52,664 nt of DNA, taken from positions 1-52,664 of the forward strand of contig MDJN01000171.1 in NCBI GenBank assembly GCA_001995005.1. The letters run 5' to 3'. The notes beneath the pieces were generated by a model, which was not told the DNA's origin, did not search any database, and saw nothing but the letters and a program-made list of their open reading frames with translations. The position numbers and the translations under genes were made by a program. Shown here piece after piece: positions 34,008-43,700 of the stretch. Position 1 is the stretch's first letter. Every line of letters begins with the position of its first letter. The stretch is from Candidatus Parepulonipiscium sp. PG-Nun2H_MBin03 (GTDB taxonomy: Bacteria > Bacillota > Clostridia > Lachnospirales > Cellulosilyticaceae).

Positions 34008-34757
34008 TTAACCAAATCTACCTGTTATATAGTCTTCTGTTTTTTTCTTTTGAGGATTGCTAAAAATCTGCTCTGTTTCCCCTGTCTCCACCAAGTCTCC
34101 TAGTAAGAAAAAAGCAGTTTTATCTGATACACGCACTGCTTGTTGCATATTATGCGTTACTATTATAATAGTATATTTTTGTTTTAACTCATTCATTAAG
34201 TCTTCTATCTTTAAGGTTGAAATAGGATCAAGTGCAGAAGTAGGCTCATCCATTAATAACACTTCTGGACTCATCGCAATTGCTCTTGCAATGCAAAGCC
34301 GTTGTTGTTGTCCACCAGATACTCCAATTGCACTCTTTTTAAGCTTGTCTTTAACTTCGTCCCAAATCGCCGCAGATTTTAGACTACTTTCTACTATCTC
34401 ATCTAGCGTCTTCTTATTTTTTATACCTTGCATACGAGGTCCGTACGCAATATTATCATATATACTCATTGGAAAAGGATTTGGCTTCTGAAACACCATG
34501 CCAACTTTTTTTCTAAGCTCAATTACATCTTGTTTAAATATGTTCTGGCCTTTAAATGTGATACTTCCTTCAACTCTATTTTCCAGAGCCAAATCACTCA
34601 TTCTATTTAAAATTCTAAGTAATGTAGATTTTCCGCATCCAGAAGGGCCTATAAATGCCAATACTTCTTGTTCTACTACATCAAGGTTTATCCCTTTTAG
34701 TGCTCTAAAATCACCATAATAAAACGATAAATCTTTTATGTTCATTATATCACTCAT
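34008..34757 (-). CDS. pstB: Phosphate ABC transporter ATP-binding protein
   Basis: ATPase of the high-affinity PstSCAB importer. Walker A GPSGCGKST at 37-45, signature SGGQQQRLCIARA, Walker B VLLMDEPTSALD and the switch His in IIVTHNM. 249 residues with the PstB-specific RILNRMSD block. AAGGAG precedes the ATG. It heads a two-gene operon with phoU under a PhoP-type box; the permease and binding-protein genes are not in the window. Confidence 0.96.
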   Translation of the reverse strand: MSDIMNIKDLSFYYGDFRALKGINLDVVEQEVLAFIGPSGCGKSTLLRILNRMSDLALENRVEGSITFKGQNIFKQDVIELRKKVGMVFQKPNPFPMSIYDNIAYGPRMQGIKNKKTLDEIVESSLKSAAIWDEVKDKLKKSAIGVSGGQQQRLCIARAIAMSPEVLLMDEPTSALDPISTLKIEDLMNELKQKYTIIIVTHNMQQAVRVSDKTAFFLLGDLVETGETEQIFSNPQKKKTEDYITGRFG

Positions 34758-34820
34758 ATTTATCTCCTTTTAATCTAATATTTATTTATTTCTATCTTAA
34801 AGAATATTTGTTTTCAAAAT

Positions 34821-34859
34821 ATTTTATTTAGGTTAAATTAAGGTTAAATTTTTTGTAAA
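34821..34859 (-). promoter_or_regulatory. PhoP box and candidate -10 upstream of pstB
   Basis: Minus strand has three direct repeats at exact 11-base steps: TTTACA (34854-34859), TTTAAC (34843-34848) and TTTAAC (34832-34837), each separated by 5 bases. TAAAAT (34821-34826) is next in phase and could be the -10. This is the TT(A/C/T)A(C/A)A repeat architecture of PhoP-activated Firmicutes promoters and predicts induction by phosphate starvation. Confidence 0.75.
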
Positions 34860-34892
34860 TTAAACTGTCATCATCTTTTTTCAGAAAATAAC

Positions 34893-34921
34893 TTGTCATT
34901 TTTATTAAATTAATGTACTAT
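34893..34921 (+). promoter_or_regulatory. Sigma-A promoter of hom-thrC
   Basis: TTGTCA (34893-34898), 17-base spacer, TACTAT (34916-34921). The 50-base leader contains AGGG ... CCCT (34935-34956), a weak hairpin, but nothing like a T-box or a threonine leader peptide. Confidence 0.78.
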
Positions 34922-34978
34922 AACACTATTAAAGGGACTTAACTTAATCGCCCTATCAAAATATTGGAGGAATGTAAA

Positions 34979-36262
34979 ATGGTAAAAATAGCAGTTTTAG
35001 GTTGTGGTACAGTTGGTGGTGGGGTTTTTAAATTAATAAAACAAAATGCCAACGATATTGAACAACGGATTGGACAAAAAGTTGAAGTCAAAAAAGTGCT
35101 AGAAAGAGACGCAGATAAAGCTCACTCAATTGGTGTTACAACTGAATTATGCACTTCATATGATGAGATTTTACAAGATGATGAGATTAAAATTATTGTT
35201 GAATTAATCGGCGGCACTGAATTTGCATATGATTGTATTATAAAAGCTATAGAAGCTGGTAAAAATGTTGTAACTGCAAATAAAGATTTACTTGCAATTA
35301 AAGGCGAAGAGATTTTTAGCCTTGCTAAACAAAAAGGTGTTGACATATGCTTTGAAGCAAGTGTTGCAGGTAGCATACCTATTATTGGACCTATGCAAAA
35401 TGTTTTATGTGCCAATACATTTAGTGCTATAGTAGGAATTTTAAATGGAACAACAAATTACATCTTAACCAAAATGAATGATTTTGGCTTATCTTATGAA
35501 GAAGCGTTAAAGCAAGCTGCAGATTTAGGGTATGCTGAAGCTAATCCTAGCTCTGACGTAGAAGGAACAGACGCTGCTCGTAAAATTGCAATTTTAGGTA
35601 GCCTTGCCTTTAATTCACGTTGCACACTATCTAATGTGTATTGCGAAGGTATTACTAAAATTGTTGAAAAAGATATAATACTTGCTAAGAAGCTAGGCTA
35701 TACAATCAAATTAATAGGAATGGCCAAAGAAAAAGATGATAAAATAATATTATTTGTAAGACCAACATTCGTCCCTATGTCTCATCCTTTAGCTTCTGTA
35801 AATGATGTGTTTAATGCAGTATTTCTAAAGTGTGATGCAGCAGATGAAATCATGTTATACGGGCGTGGCGCAGGTGAAATGCCTACTGCAAGCTCTGTAG
35901 TTGGAGATGTTATGACAATTTGTAATAGCATAGCAAATAATACTACTGGTCAGCACGGGCTAGATTGTTATAAGCAAAAGGAAATTTTACCAATTGGTGA
36001 ACTAGAATCTTCTTTTTGTTTAAGACTTAGAGTGGCTGATAAACCTAATGTATTAGCAGGAATTGCAAGCGAACTAGGTAATCGTGGTGTTAGCATTGAA
36101 TCTGTTATTCAATCACCTGTCCCAGATGTTGATATGGCAAGCCTTACTATAATTACTCATAAAGCAAAAGAGCAAGCTTTACAAGATGCTATTAGCAGTC
36201 TAAAAGAAAAAGAATATGTAGAAAAAGCTTATATATTTATGTGCTTAGATAAAACAAACTAA
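34979..36262 (+). CDS. hom: Homoserine dehydrogenase
   Basis: NAD(P)-dependent reduction of aspartate semialdehyde to homoserine, the branch point to threonine and methionine. Rossmann motif GCGTVGGGV at 8-16, catalytic ANKDLLA at 100-106, substrate block SSDVEGTDAARKIAILG, and a C-terminal ACT domain (about 348-427) for threonine feedback. The ATG at 34979 has GGAGG 8 bases upstream; a TTG 15 bases earlier overlaps that site. 427 residues. Followed by thrC after 10 bases. Confidence 0.96.
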   Translation: MVKIAVLGCGTVGGGVFKLIKQNANDIEQRIGQKVEVKKVLERDADKAHSIGVTTELCTSYDEILQDDEIKIIVELIGGTEFAYDCIIKAIEAGKNVVTANKDLLAIKGEEIFSLAKQKGVDICFEASVAGSIPIIGPMQNVLCANTFSAIVGILNGTTNYILTKMNDFGLSYEEALKQAADLGYAEANPSSDVEGTDAARKIAILGSLAFNSRCTLSNVYCEGITKIVEKDIILAKKLGYTIKLIGMAKEKDDKIILFVRPTFVPMSHPLASVNDVFNAVFLKCDAADEIMLYGRGAGEMPTASSVVGDVMTICNSIANNTTGQHGLDCYKQKEILPIGELESSFCLRLRVADKPNVLAGIASELGNRGVSIESVIQSPVPDVDMASLTIITHKAKEQALQDAISSLKEKEYVEKAYIFMCLDKTN

Positions 36263-36272
36263 GGAGGATTAT

Positions 36273-37724
36273 ATGTTCTACACTAGTACCCGTGGGGATA
36301 ATAATAAAGTAACAGCTGCACAAGCTATAGTTAAAGGACTTGCTCCAGATAAGGGACTGTATACGCCTGAGAGTATCCCTGTTTTATCACAACAAGAGCA
36401 ATCCAACATACCAAATATGTCGTATAAACAAGTTGCTAACCTAGTATTTAGTAAGTTTTTAACCGACTTTACAAATGAACAAATTGATAATTGCATTAAT
36501 AATGCTTATGATAATACGTTTGATAATGATGAGGTTGCACCTCTATATAAATTAAATGAACTTACTCAAATATTAGAACTTTGGCACGGTCCAACCTGTG
36601 CATTTAAAGATGTAGCCCTGCAAATTTTACCGCATTTTCTTACTACAGCTATAGATATTACAAATGAAAAAAATGATATTGCTATAATAGTTGCAACATC
36701 TGGAGATACCGGAAAAGCAGCTCTTGAAGGCTTTAAAGATGTCAAAGGAACTAAAATAGTTGTAATGTATCCTAATACCGGAGTTAGCCTAATCCAAAAA
36801 CAACAAATGATTACGCAAGACGGTGAAAATGTACATGTTATCGCTATAAAAGGTAATTTTGATGATGCTCAAACTGCAGCCAAAAATATTTTTACAAATA
36901 CAGAACTTAATGAAAAATTATTACAAAATCACACTAAATTATCTAGTGCTAATAGCATAAACTGGGGTCGTTTACTGCCTCAAATAGTTTATTATGTTAA
37001 AAGCAGTTTTGACATTGCACAAGGTGACATAGATTATGTAGTTCCGACTGGGAATTTTGGTAATATATTAGCTGGATATTACGCAAAAATGATGGGAGCC
37101 CCTATTGGAAAATTAATATGCGCATCTAATTCAAATAATGTATTAACTGACTTTATAAAAACTGGAGTATATGATAAAAGACGTGAATTTTTAAAGACTC
37201 TATCTCCGTCAATGGATATATTAATCTCGTCAAATCTCGAAAGATTATTATACGAGATATCCGGGCACGACAGCACGCTTATAAATTCTCTTATGACAGA
37301 GCTTGATACAAACGGATATTATGAACTTCCTGCAACCTTAAAAGAAAAAATGCAGCAATTATTTGTCGCTGAATGTGCTAGCGATATCGAAACTCAACAA
37401 GCAATTGCACAATGTTTTAATAAGTATAATTATCTATTAGACACTCATACCGCTGTTGCGTATTATGTATTAGAAAAATTAAATAATAATAATCCTACTG
37501 TAATTGTTTCTACAGCAAGTGCATATAAATTTCCAACCGGTGTATACACTGCTCTTAAAGACTGTCATCCTACTGTAGACGAATATCAATTATTAAAAGA
37601 TTTAGAAAGCTTAACAAATTGTGAAATACCAAAACCAATTCAAAATCTTGAACAAAAAGCAGTTTTGCACACGCTGCTCTGCGATAAAACGGATATAGAT
37701 GCTACAATAACTAAATTAATCTAA
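36273..37724 (+). CDS. thrC: Threonine synthase
   Basis: PLP enzyme that turns O-phosphohomoserine into threonine. Schiff-base lysine K112 in HGPTCAFKDVALQ, phosphate-loop ATSGDTGKAALEG near 145-157, and VPTGNFGNILAGYYA. At 483 residues it is the long form with an N-terminal TRGDNNKVTAAQAI block (6-19). AAGGAGG precedes the ATG. Missing next to it is homoserine kinase (thrB), which must be elsewhere. Confidence 0.96.
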   Translation: MFYTSTRGDNNKVTAAQAIVKGLAPDKGLYTPESIPVLSQQEQSNIPNMSYKQVANLVFSKFLTDFTNEQIDNCINNAYDNTFDNDEVAPLYKLNELTQILELWHGPTCAFKDVALQILPHFLTTAIDITNEKNDIAIIVATSGDTGKAALEGFKDVKGTKIVVMYPNTGVSLIQKQQMITQDGENVHVIAIKGNFDDAQTAAKNIFTNTELNEKLLQNHTKLSSANSINWGRLLPQIVYYVKSSFDIAQGDIDYVVPTGNFGNILAGYYAKMMGAPIGKLICASNSNNVLTDFIKTGVYDKRREFLKTLSPSMDILISSNLERLLYEISGHDSTLINSLMTELDTNGYYELPATLKEKMQQLFVAECASDIETQQAIAQCFNKYNYLLDTHTAVAYYVLEKLNNNNPTVIVSTASAYKFPTGVYTALKDCHPTVDEYQLLKDLESLTNCEIPKPIQNLEQKAVLHTLLCDKTDIDATITKLI

Positions 37725-37739
37725 TCGGATAAAAACGTT

Positions 37740-38234
37740 ATGCCAAAAAGCAAAAAGCACGCACAACTTGAAGAAAATAGAAATAAGTATATAGCTAATA
37801 AATTCAAAGATTTTTACTATAAAGATAAAAAATATCGTGCTCGTTGTATTCCTTTAAAGTTTAAGGAAGATTTATTCAATATTATATATCTGACTCATTA
37901 TATAGAAAGTAATAGCGACGAGATAGATACCGAAGGATATATATATTATAAGCCGATGCTTTCACGTAAAGGTAAACTATATATGTTTAAAAATCTTTCT
38001 ACTGCAAAAACTGCAAAAAAGGATGCTCCTCGAAAAAAAGAGTCTCCTGAGCCTACAAATATTTTCTCAGCAGGTATAGGTAAATTGTCTTACCTTATGA
38101 AATCATATTTATTTGGACGCTCTAGCAAAGGAAAAGCTGAAATTCATATCGCTCTTAATACTATACTTATATTTTTACCATATCTCATACTAATAGGTAT
38201 AGGCATATACTTATATGTCATGGGATATCAATAA
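37740..38234 (+). CDS. Tail-anchored protein of unknown function downstream of thrC
   Basis: 164 residues, very basic N-terminal two thirds (MPKSKKHAQLEEN...) and a single C-terminal membrane helix (about 139-161), so probably a cytoplasmic domain held at the membrane. A Lys/Pro-rich linker (about 86-105) lies between. It begins 15 bases after the thrC stop; the ribosome binding site is weak (CGGAT). Probably co-transcribed with hom-thrC. No family recognised. No terminator is evident after it. Confidence 0.65.
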   Translation: MPKSKKHAQLEENRNKYIANKFKDFYYKDKKYRARCIPLKFKEDLFNIIYLTHYIESNSDEIDTEGYIYYKPMLSRKGKLYMFKNLSTAKTAKKDAPRKKESPEPTNIFSAGIGKLSYLMKSYLFGRSSKGKAEIHIALNTILIFLPYLILIGIGIYLYVMGYQ

Positions 38235-38268
38235 ATTTCGTATAGCATTGTATAATTTCCGTCATTAT

Positions 38269-38298
38269 TGTCAATAATCTAGGTACTACAAAGATATT
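38269..38298 (+). promoter_or_regulatory. Candidate hfq promoter with overlapping palindrome
   Basis: TTGTCA (38269-38274), 18 bases, GATATT (38293-38298). A perfect palindrome ATTATTG-T-CAATAAT (38264-38278) covers the -35. The -10 is mediocre, so this is tentative. Confidence 0.35.
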
Positions 38299-38333
38299 CA
38301 TTATAAATTATATAATATTAGGAGCTGATAACT

Positions 38334-38570
38334 ATGAATAAAAGTGGTAATCTACAAGATGTAATTCTTAATCAATTAAGAAAAGAAAAAATTTATACAA
38401 CTATCTTTCTTGTCAGTGGATTCCAAATAAAGGGCACCATTAAGGGATTTGATAACTTTATAGTGTTGTTAGATGTAGAAGGCAAACAACAATTACTATA
38501 TAAGCATGCTATATCCACTATTTGCCCTTCAAAATCTGTTTCCCTAAACCCAACAGAATCTCAGCTATAA
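38334..38570 (+). CDS. hfq: RNA chaperone Hfq
   Basis: 78-residue Sm-like hexameric RNA chaperone. Sm1 region NLQDVILNQLRKEKIYTTIF (6-25) with FLVSGFQIKGTIKGFDNFIV, and Sm2 YKHAISTICP (56-65), matching YKHA-I-S-T of Gram-positive Hfq. A short tail follows, as in other Firmicutes. AGGAG lies about 10 bases before the ATG. It is not beside miaA or mutL as in many genomes, but alone between the hom operon and the VanW cluster, with its own terminator. Confidence 0.95.
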   Translation: MNKSGNLQDVILNQLRKEKIYTTIFLVSGFQIKGTIKGFDNFIVLLDVEGKQQLLYKHAISTICPSKSVSLNPTESQL

Positions 38571-38577
38571 AATAAGC

Positions 38578-38620
38578 AGCTGACACACTAAATAATCTAG
38601 CGTGTCAGCTTTTTTTTTAT
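38578..38620 (+). terminator. Terminator of hfq
   Basis: Stem AGCTGACAC-a-CTA/TAG-c-GTGTCAGCT followed by nine T. The VanW-type gene ends just behind it on the other strand. Confidence 0.92.
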
Positions 38621-38622
38621 TA

Positions 38623-39882
38623 CTAATGTACTATATTATATATATTAGATTGCATAGCGTACTTATCTATAGATATCAATTCTAATTCGCCAATCGGCTC
38701 TTTATCTATATATTGTTGGCGGGTAACTTGTACAGTATAACCGTTTTTACCAGCAGTAACTACTCCATTATTTTGTGCCTGATTATATACATACATAGTA
38801 GACGGTTCCGTAGTCTCTATTATATCTGTTGTGATTACATATTTTATATTTTCTAACGCCTTATTCGAGTATATATCTACAGTTAATTCATCATCTTCTA
38901 AATAAGAATTAATCAAAATTGGATATGACAATGTATTAATAAATCTCAAGTTTAATTGATCTTTACTAAATGCAGCGTCTAGTCCTAGTGGAATATAATT
39001 TATAGCGACGGTATTTGAATGTCTCTCTTGTGGGTTAAGTCCTAAATTTAAAATAGCAGTATATAAAGTTGATGATAGTTGACCTATTCCTCCACCAATC
39101 ATATCTATCATCTTTTCTTTAACTCTTACATTACCTAGTACAAATCCTTGCTGTTGTGTTATGTCTCCTATTAATTTATCATAGTCAAATACCTCTTCAG
39201 GCATTAATAATATATTAGATATTTTAGACGTTGCCACATTAAGATTAGTAGCTTCAGCAGAGTCAGGTTCTACCATAGTTTTTATAGATATAATTTTCGT
39301 ATCAATCTGACTGATGGTTTTTGTATCTATACTTGGTTTTTGTATATCTAAATATTTTGACACATCTATAACTGTAAAATCCCATACTTCAAATCTTGAT
39401 ATTGTCTCTTCTAGTAAAGCATCTACATTAATTGTTACTAATGGGTTATGCTCTGTTATTTGCAATGAATCTTCTATAACTTGTATACTGGCTACTCTGA
39501 TATCTTGATGAACTATTTCTTCCATATGTTCTATATAAGGTAAAATTATATTTTCGTCTATCATTATCTTTGGCATATATATCATGTTAATATTTAATAC
39601 ATAATTCAGTAAACTTTGTAATACTGTTGGTTTGTCTTCAACTATTTTTTGTAATATTCCATCTATAGGCACTGTTTGTGGTATTTCAATAAAGTTATTA
39701 CCATACTTTAAAGTTACAACTTCTTTTTCAATAAGTAACGCTTCTTCATACGACATACCACTTATATTTATATTTTGTAAATACGTATTATACCCAAACT
39801 TATTACCTATAGGATTAACAATTAATACACCTATATAAACACCAATAATAGAAATTAGTATATTTATAAAAATATGTTTCAT
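38623..39882 (-). CDS. VanW family protein lacking the conserved Cys
   Basis: Membrane-anchored envelope protein: N-terminal helix (5-24), a linker domain with peptidoglycan-binding-like features, the VanW domain (about 213-345) and a beta-rich tail (345-419) resembling a G5 domain. VanW blocks: NLNVATSKISNILLMPEEVFDY, GGGIGQLSSTLY (263-274), ERHSNTV and IPLGLDAAF. Most members have GGGICQ; here the Cys is G267. VanW proteins have no proven enzymatic role but occur with cell-wall genes. It overlaps nothing and is the last of three co-directional genes. Confidence 0.85.
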   Translation of the reverse strand: MKHIFINILISIIGVYIGVLIVNPIGNKFGYNTYLQNINISGMSYEEALLIEKEVVTLKYGNNFIEIPQTVPIDGILQKIVEDKPTVLQSLLNYVLNINMIYMPKIMIDENIILPYIEHMEEIVHQDIRVASIQVIEDSLQITEHNPLVTINVDALLEETISRFEVWDFTVIDVSKYLDIQKPSIDTKTISQIDTKIISIKTMVEPDSAEATNLNVATSKISNILLMPEEVFDYDKLIGDITQQQGFVLGNVRVKEKMIDMIGGGIGQLSSTLYTAILNLGLNPQERHSNTVAINYIPLGLDAAFSKDQLNLRFINTLSYPILINSYLEDDELTVDIYSNKALENIKYVITTDIIETTEPSTMYVYNQAQNNGVVTAGKNGYTVQVTRQQYIDKEPIGELELISIDKYAMQSNIYNIVH

Positions 39883-39887
39883 GGTTG

Positions 39888-40460
39888 CTACTCTTTTGGC
39901 TTATTGTTACAAAATTCTAAAATATTATTTATTCGTTTAGACTCAGATGACATTAAGTCTAATTGCCCTTTTAATGTGTCTTGCTTTTGCTGTATAGTCT
40001 CTTGACATTTAGCTATCATTTCATTATATTTAGTAATTTCGTGATATAATTTACTTATTTCTAAGTTCATTGTATGCTCATATTGCTTTATATAGGTATT
40101 TAAAACGCTGTTTCTTTTGTGTCCATCTGTTAATAAAGTATCTAGATTAATTGCAGATACTTGCAATATATTATTTATTGTTGTTTGCTTTACAAATTCA
40201 GGTAGTTCAGTAGGTAATGCCTTAATTAAGTTTTCTAAATAAAATACTGTTTGTTGGGAACTTTGAATTTGCATATTATGTTTTTCATATAATTCTTCTA
40301 TGTTAGTTATATCATTTTTATCCTCTACCGTGGAGGTGTTTTTTGTATCAAGTGGCATAGTTACTGTTTTGCGGTCTGCTTCTGCCACTAAAGTATCTTC
40401 TTCAGGCATGTTTTTTTCAATTATACTATACTTTTCCAAAACTGACATTAGCTTAGCCAT
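39888..40460 (-). CDS. Coiled-coil protein of unknown function (VanW cluster)
   Basis: 190 residues without signal peptide or membrane helix. Residues 1-55 are polar and probably disordered; 50-185 are heptad-rich helix with many Gln, Lys and Glu, consistent with coiled coil. GGAAGGGAG precedes the ATG. It sits 5 bases upstream of the VanW-type gene and 13 bases after the small membrane protein gene, so the three are co-expressed. It is presumably cytoplasmic; no family recognised. Confidence 0.7.
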   Translation of the reverse strand: MAKLMSVLEKYSIIEKNMPEEDTLVAEADRKTVTMPLDTKNTSTVEDKNDITNIEELYEKHNMQIQSSQQTVFYLENLIKALPTELPEFVKQTTINNILQVSAINLDTLLTDGHKRNSVLNTYIKQYEHTMNLEISKLYHEITKYNEMIAKCQETIQQKQDTLKGQLDLMSSESKRINNILEFCNNKPKE

Positions 40461-40473
40461 CTTTACTCCCTTC

Positions 40474-40659
40474 CTATAAAATATAACTGATAAATATTCC
40501 CCACATCATACTCAATATTAGTGTGCATATATTAACCCCTATTATATAAGCTTTCTTCTTTAATTTATATCCCCTGTCCTCAAAAAATAAAGAGACATAC
40601 CATGTTAAAATATATGCTAAAATTACGCTCATTGCGAGTCCGATTAATAGCAATTGCAT
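40474..40659 (-). CDS. Small two-helix membrane protein (VanW cluster)
   Basis: 61 residues with two membrane helices (about 3-25 and 39-60) joined by a charged loop (FEDRGYKLKKKAY). Strong ribosome binding site (AAAGGGGG) 9 bases before the ATG. First gene of the cluster with the coiled-coil and VanW-type proteins. No family recognised. Confidence 0.7.
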   Translation of the reverse strand: MQLLLIGLAMSVILAYILTWYVSLFFEDRGYKLKKKAYIIGVNICTLILSMMWGIFISYIL

Positions 40660-40737
40660 TAAATATGACCCCCTTTCAAGATACTTTATTGAGCATAATT
40701 TCTCTAAATCTATTTACTTATACTTTCTATTGTTTTC

Positions 40738-40766
40738 ACCATATCATACTTTTTTAAAATAGTCAA
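40738..40766 (-). promoter_or_regulatory. Sigma-A promoter of the three-gene VanW cluster
   Basis: Minus strand TTGACT (40761-40766), 17-base spacer, TATGGT (40738-40743). It lies directly after addA, with no strong terminator between, so readthrough from addBA is possible. Confidence 0.65.
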
Positions 40767-40784
40767 CGAGCTTAATTATTAAGG

Positions 40785-43700
40785 TTATATTTCTACCCAG
40801 TCATTGTTATTATATAGATATAACAGTTTGTGTTTAACTGTTTTTTGCGTAAGCCCTTCTAAAGCAGTTGCATATAAATCTATTTGCATAGTATATCTTT
40901 GCTTTATGTCATCAATATTTGTTGTTTTATCAGTTTTATAATCTATTAAAACTATGCCATCCTCTTCTTCAAAATATGCATCTATTATGCCTTGTAACAA
41001 AACGGTGTGCTCTTTTGCATCTGAATTTACTATTTTAGCATCTGTTTTATAAACAAAAGGTTGCTCTTTAAAACTAGCACAAGATTTCCTCATCCTGTTT
41101 ATAATATCCGAATTTGCAAATTCTACTAATTTATCTATCCTTACTAACTTTAGTGCTTGCTTATCTATTTTATTTTGCTCCACTAACTCAGTAAGATTGC
41201 GTCCTAATGAATTATAATCTTTATTTTGCAAATAATCTATATTTTCAAACACACTGTGAATAATAGAACCACGCAAGAGAGCATTTTGTATATTATCAAA
41301 TCTAGGAATATATTTATCCACTTTGGCATCATGTTGCATTTCATTTTTAAGATAAGATACGGAAACTTTATGAGGTAAACTTAAACCTGCTTTATTTTTA
41401 TATGTGTAGTTAAGCTTTTTAAATATCTCATCTTTATTGTTTGTATATTGTAATTGCGTGCTATGCTCAAACTCAAATTGGTGGGTGTCTCTTTTTTCAC
41501 TTTTATCTTTTGTTATTTCATCTACACTCCATTTTTTTAACATCCAATTAGCTTTCGGATTATACCCATTTATACTAATATCGCCAATATTTTTATTCGT
41601 CATAAGACTTAGCATAATCCATTCCAGATAACTTTTTTGTTTTCTTATTAATAATGTATTTACTAAGAGTGTATTTCTAGTTGCATATATTTTAGATTTA
41701 TTAAATAATTTGGCATATTCTTTACTTATTCCTGTAATAACTAATTTTTCTCTTGCACGGGTTAGGGCTACATATAAAATCCGCATCTCTTCTGAGATAT
41801 TTTCTCTGTGTATTCTATTTTTTATAGCTATTTGAGATATAGTAGGATATTTGATATAATTATGCTTGTATTTTGTACCAAAACCTAGTTCATTATGCAA
41901 TAATATCGGCTTAGATATATCTTTATTATTAAACTGTTTACCAGCTTGTGCTAGAATTACTATAGGAAACTCAAGCCCTTTACTTTTATGAATGCTCATA
42001 ATCTTCACAACATTATCTTGTTCTAGATTAACTTTAGCCTGCTCTAGCTTATCTTTTAGAGTCTCAACTTTTTTAAGATAATTTATGAAGCTAAATAATC
42101 CTGTTTTTACGTTTTCCTCATAACATTGGGCTTCTGTTTTTAAAATGTGTAGATTTCCTATTTTTTGTTCACCTAATGCACATATATATCTATAATACCC
42201 TGTTTTTAAATATATCTCACTAATTAGCTCTTCTACTGTTACAATAGTAGATAATTCTTTAAAATATTTTATATTTTCTATAAAATCACGTAATACTATG
42301 TCTTCATTTTGCGATAAATATTCTACAAGTGCTTGATAAAAAGTACCTGTTAAATCTGAATTTCTTATAGCTGAAAGTTTTTCAAAATCTACTCCTACAA
42401 TAGGGGAACGTAGCACTGATATTAGTGGGATATCTTGGTCTATATTATCAATTATCTGTAAATAATTAATCATACACCTAATCTCTGTGGCTTCAAAAAA
42501 AGATTTATTAACTTCTGCATATGCATTTATACCTGCGTTAATTAATTCTTCTTCAAATATTACTGAACTTGTTTTGGCACGTAGTAAAATCACAACATCT
42601 TTATATGTGGCTTTTCTATATTCATTAATTTCTTTATCATAAATTTGCGTGGTTTCTAACATTTGTTTAATAAGTTTTACAATAAGTTTTGCTTCAGTTG
42701 TGTCTTTATCTTCTTCATTACTATCTTCGTTATCCTCATGAGCTTTAGTATTATTTTCTATTATATGAATTTCACTGCAAGGGTCGTTATATTTTTTATC
42801 ATATAAGTTACCATACTCTAGTCTAGCATTTTTATCATATTCAAGGTCTCCTACGTCTTTGCTTAGCAATTGTTCAAAGATTTCATTAACTGACCTTAAT
42901 ACATTTTCTCTACTTCTAAAATTTTGTGATAAATCTATAGCAATATTATTACTTGGTAATTTAGTTTTAAAATCATCATATTTTTCAGAAAATATCTGCG
43001 GGTTAGCTAATCTAAATCTATATATACTCTGCTTCATATCTCCTACCATAAAGATAGTTGCCCCTTTTGATGTTAATGCTTTAAGAATAGTTTCTTGCAC
43101 ATTGTTAACGTCTTGATACTCATCTATATATATTTCTTTATAAAATTTCGATAATTCTATGGCAATTTCTGTTGCATTACCATTTTCATTAACCAATATC
43201 TTTAAGGCATACTGCTCCAAATCGTTAAAATCTAATAACCCTCTATCTTTCTTTATGTCAGAATATTTTTTTGTAAATACGTTTACTAACCGGATTATTT
43301 CTTTAATTAAATTGTCCAGTCGTGGGTTATCTGTGGGCATACTACACTGGGATTTTATATTTTTTATATGGTCTTTATATACTTCTCGTAATAACTGTAC
43401 CTTTTCTTTTAACTCAGGGTCAGCATCTTGTTTCCTATTTAAAGTCGCAAATTTTATTGATATACTTTTGTTCACTTTTTCTAATGTATCCGTATTAATA
43501 TTAGATAGCATATTTTCATCTTCTTCTAACGCAGTCAAATATTTTACGGGGCCATTCGGTTGATTAGCGATATTTTTAGCTTCTGTAATTATATCTTTTA
43601 AACTGTCTATTTCCTGTTTTATGCCTTCTAATATACTTTGTTCATATATCTTATTCTCACAAAAACATACTAATTTTTCGTCTAACCATTTTTCAGGAAA

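Noticed and set aside
34921..34978. T-box or threonine attenuator before hom
   Set aside because: The leader is too short, with only a weak AGGG/CCCT pairing and no T-box bulge or leader peptide.
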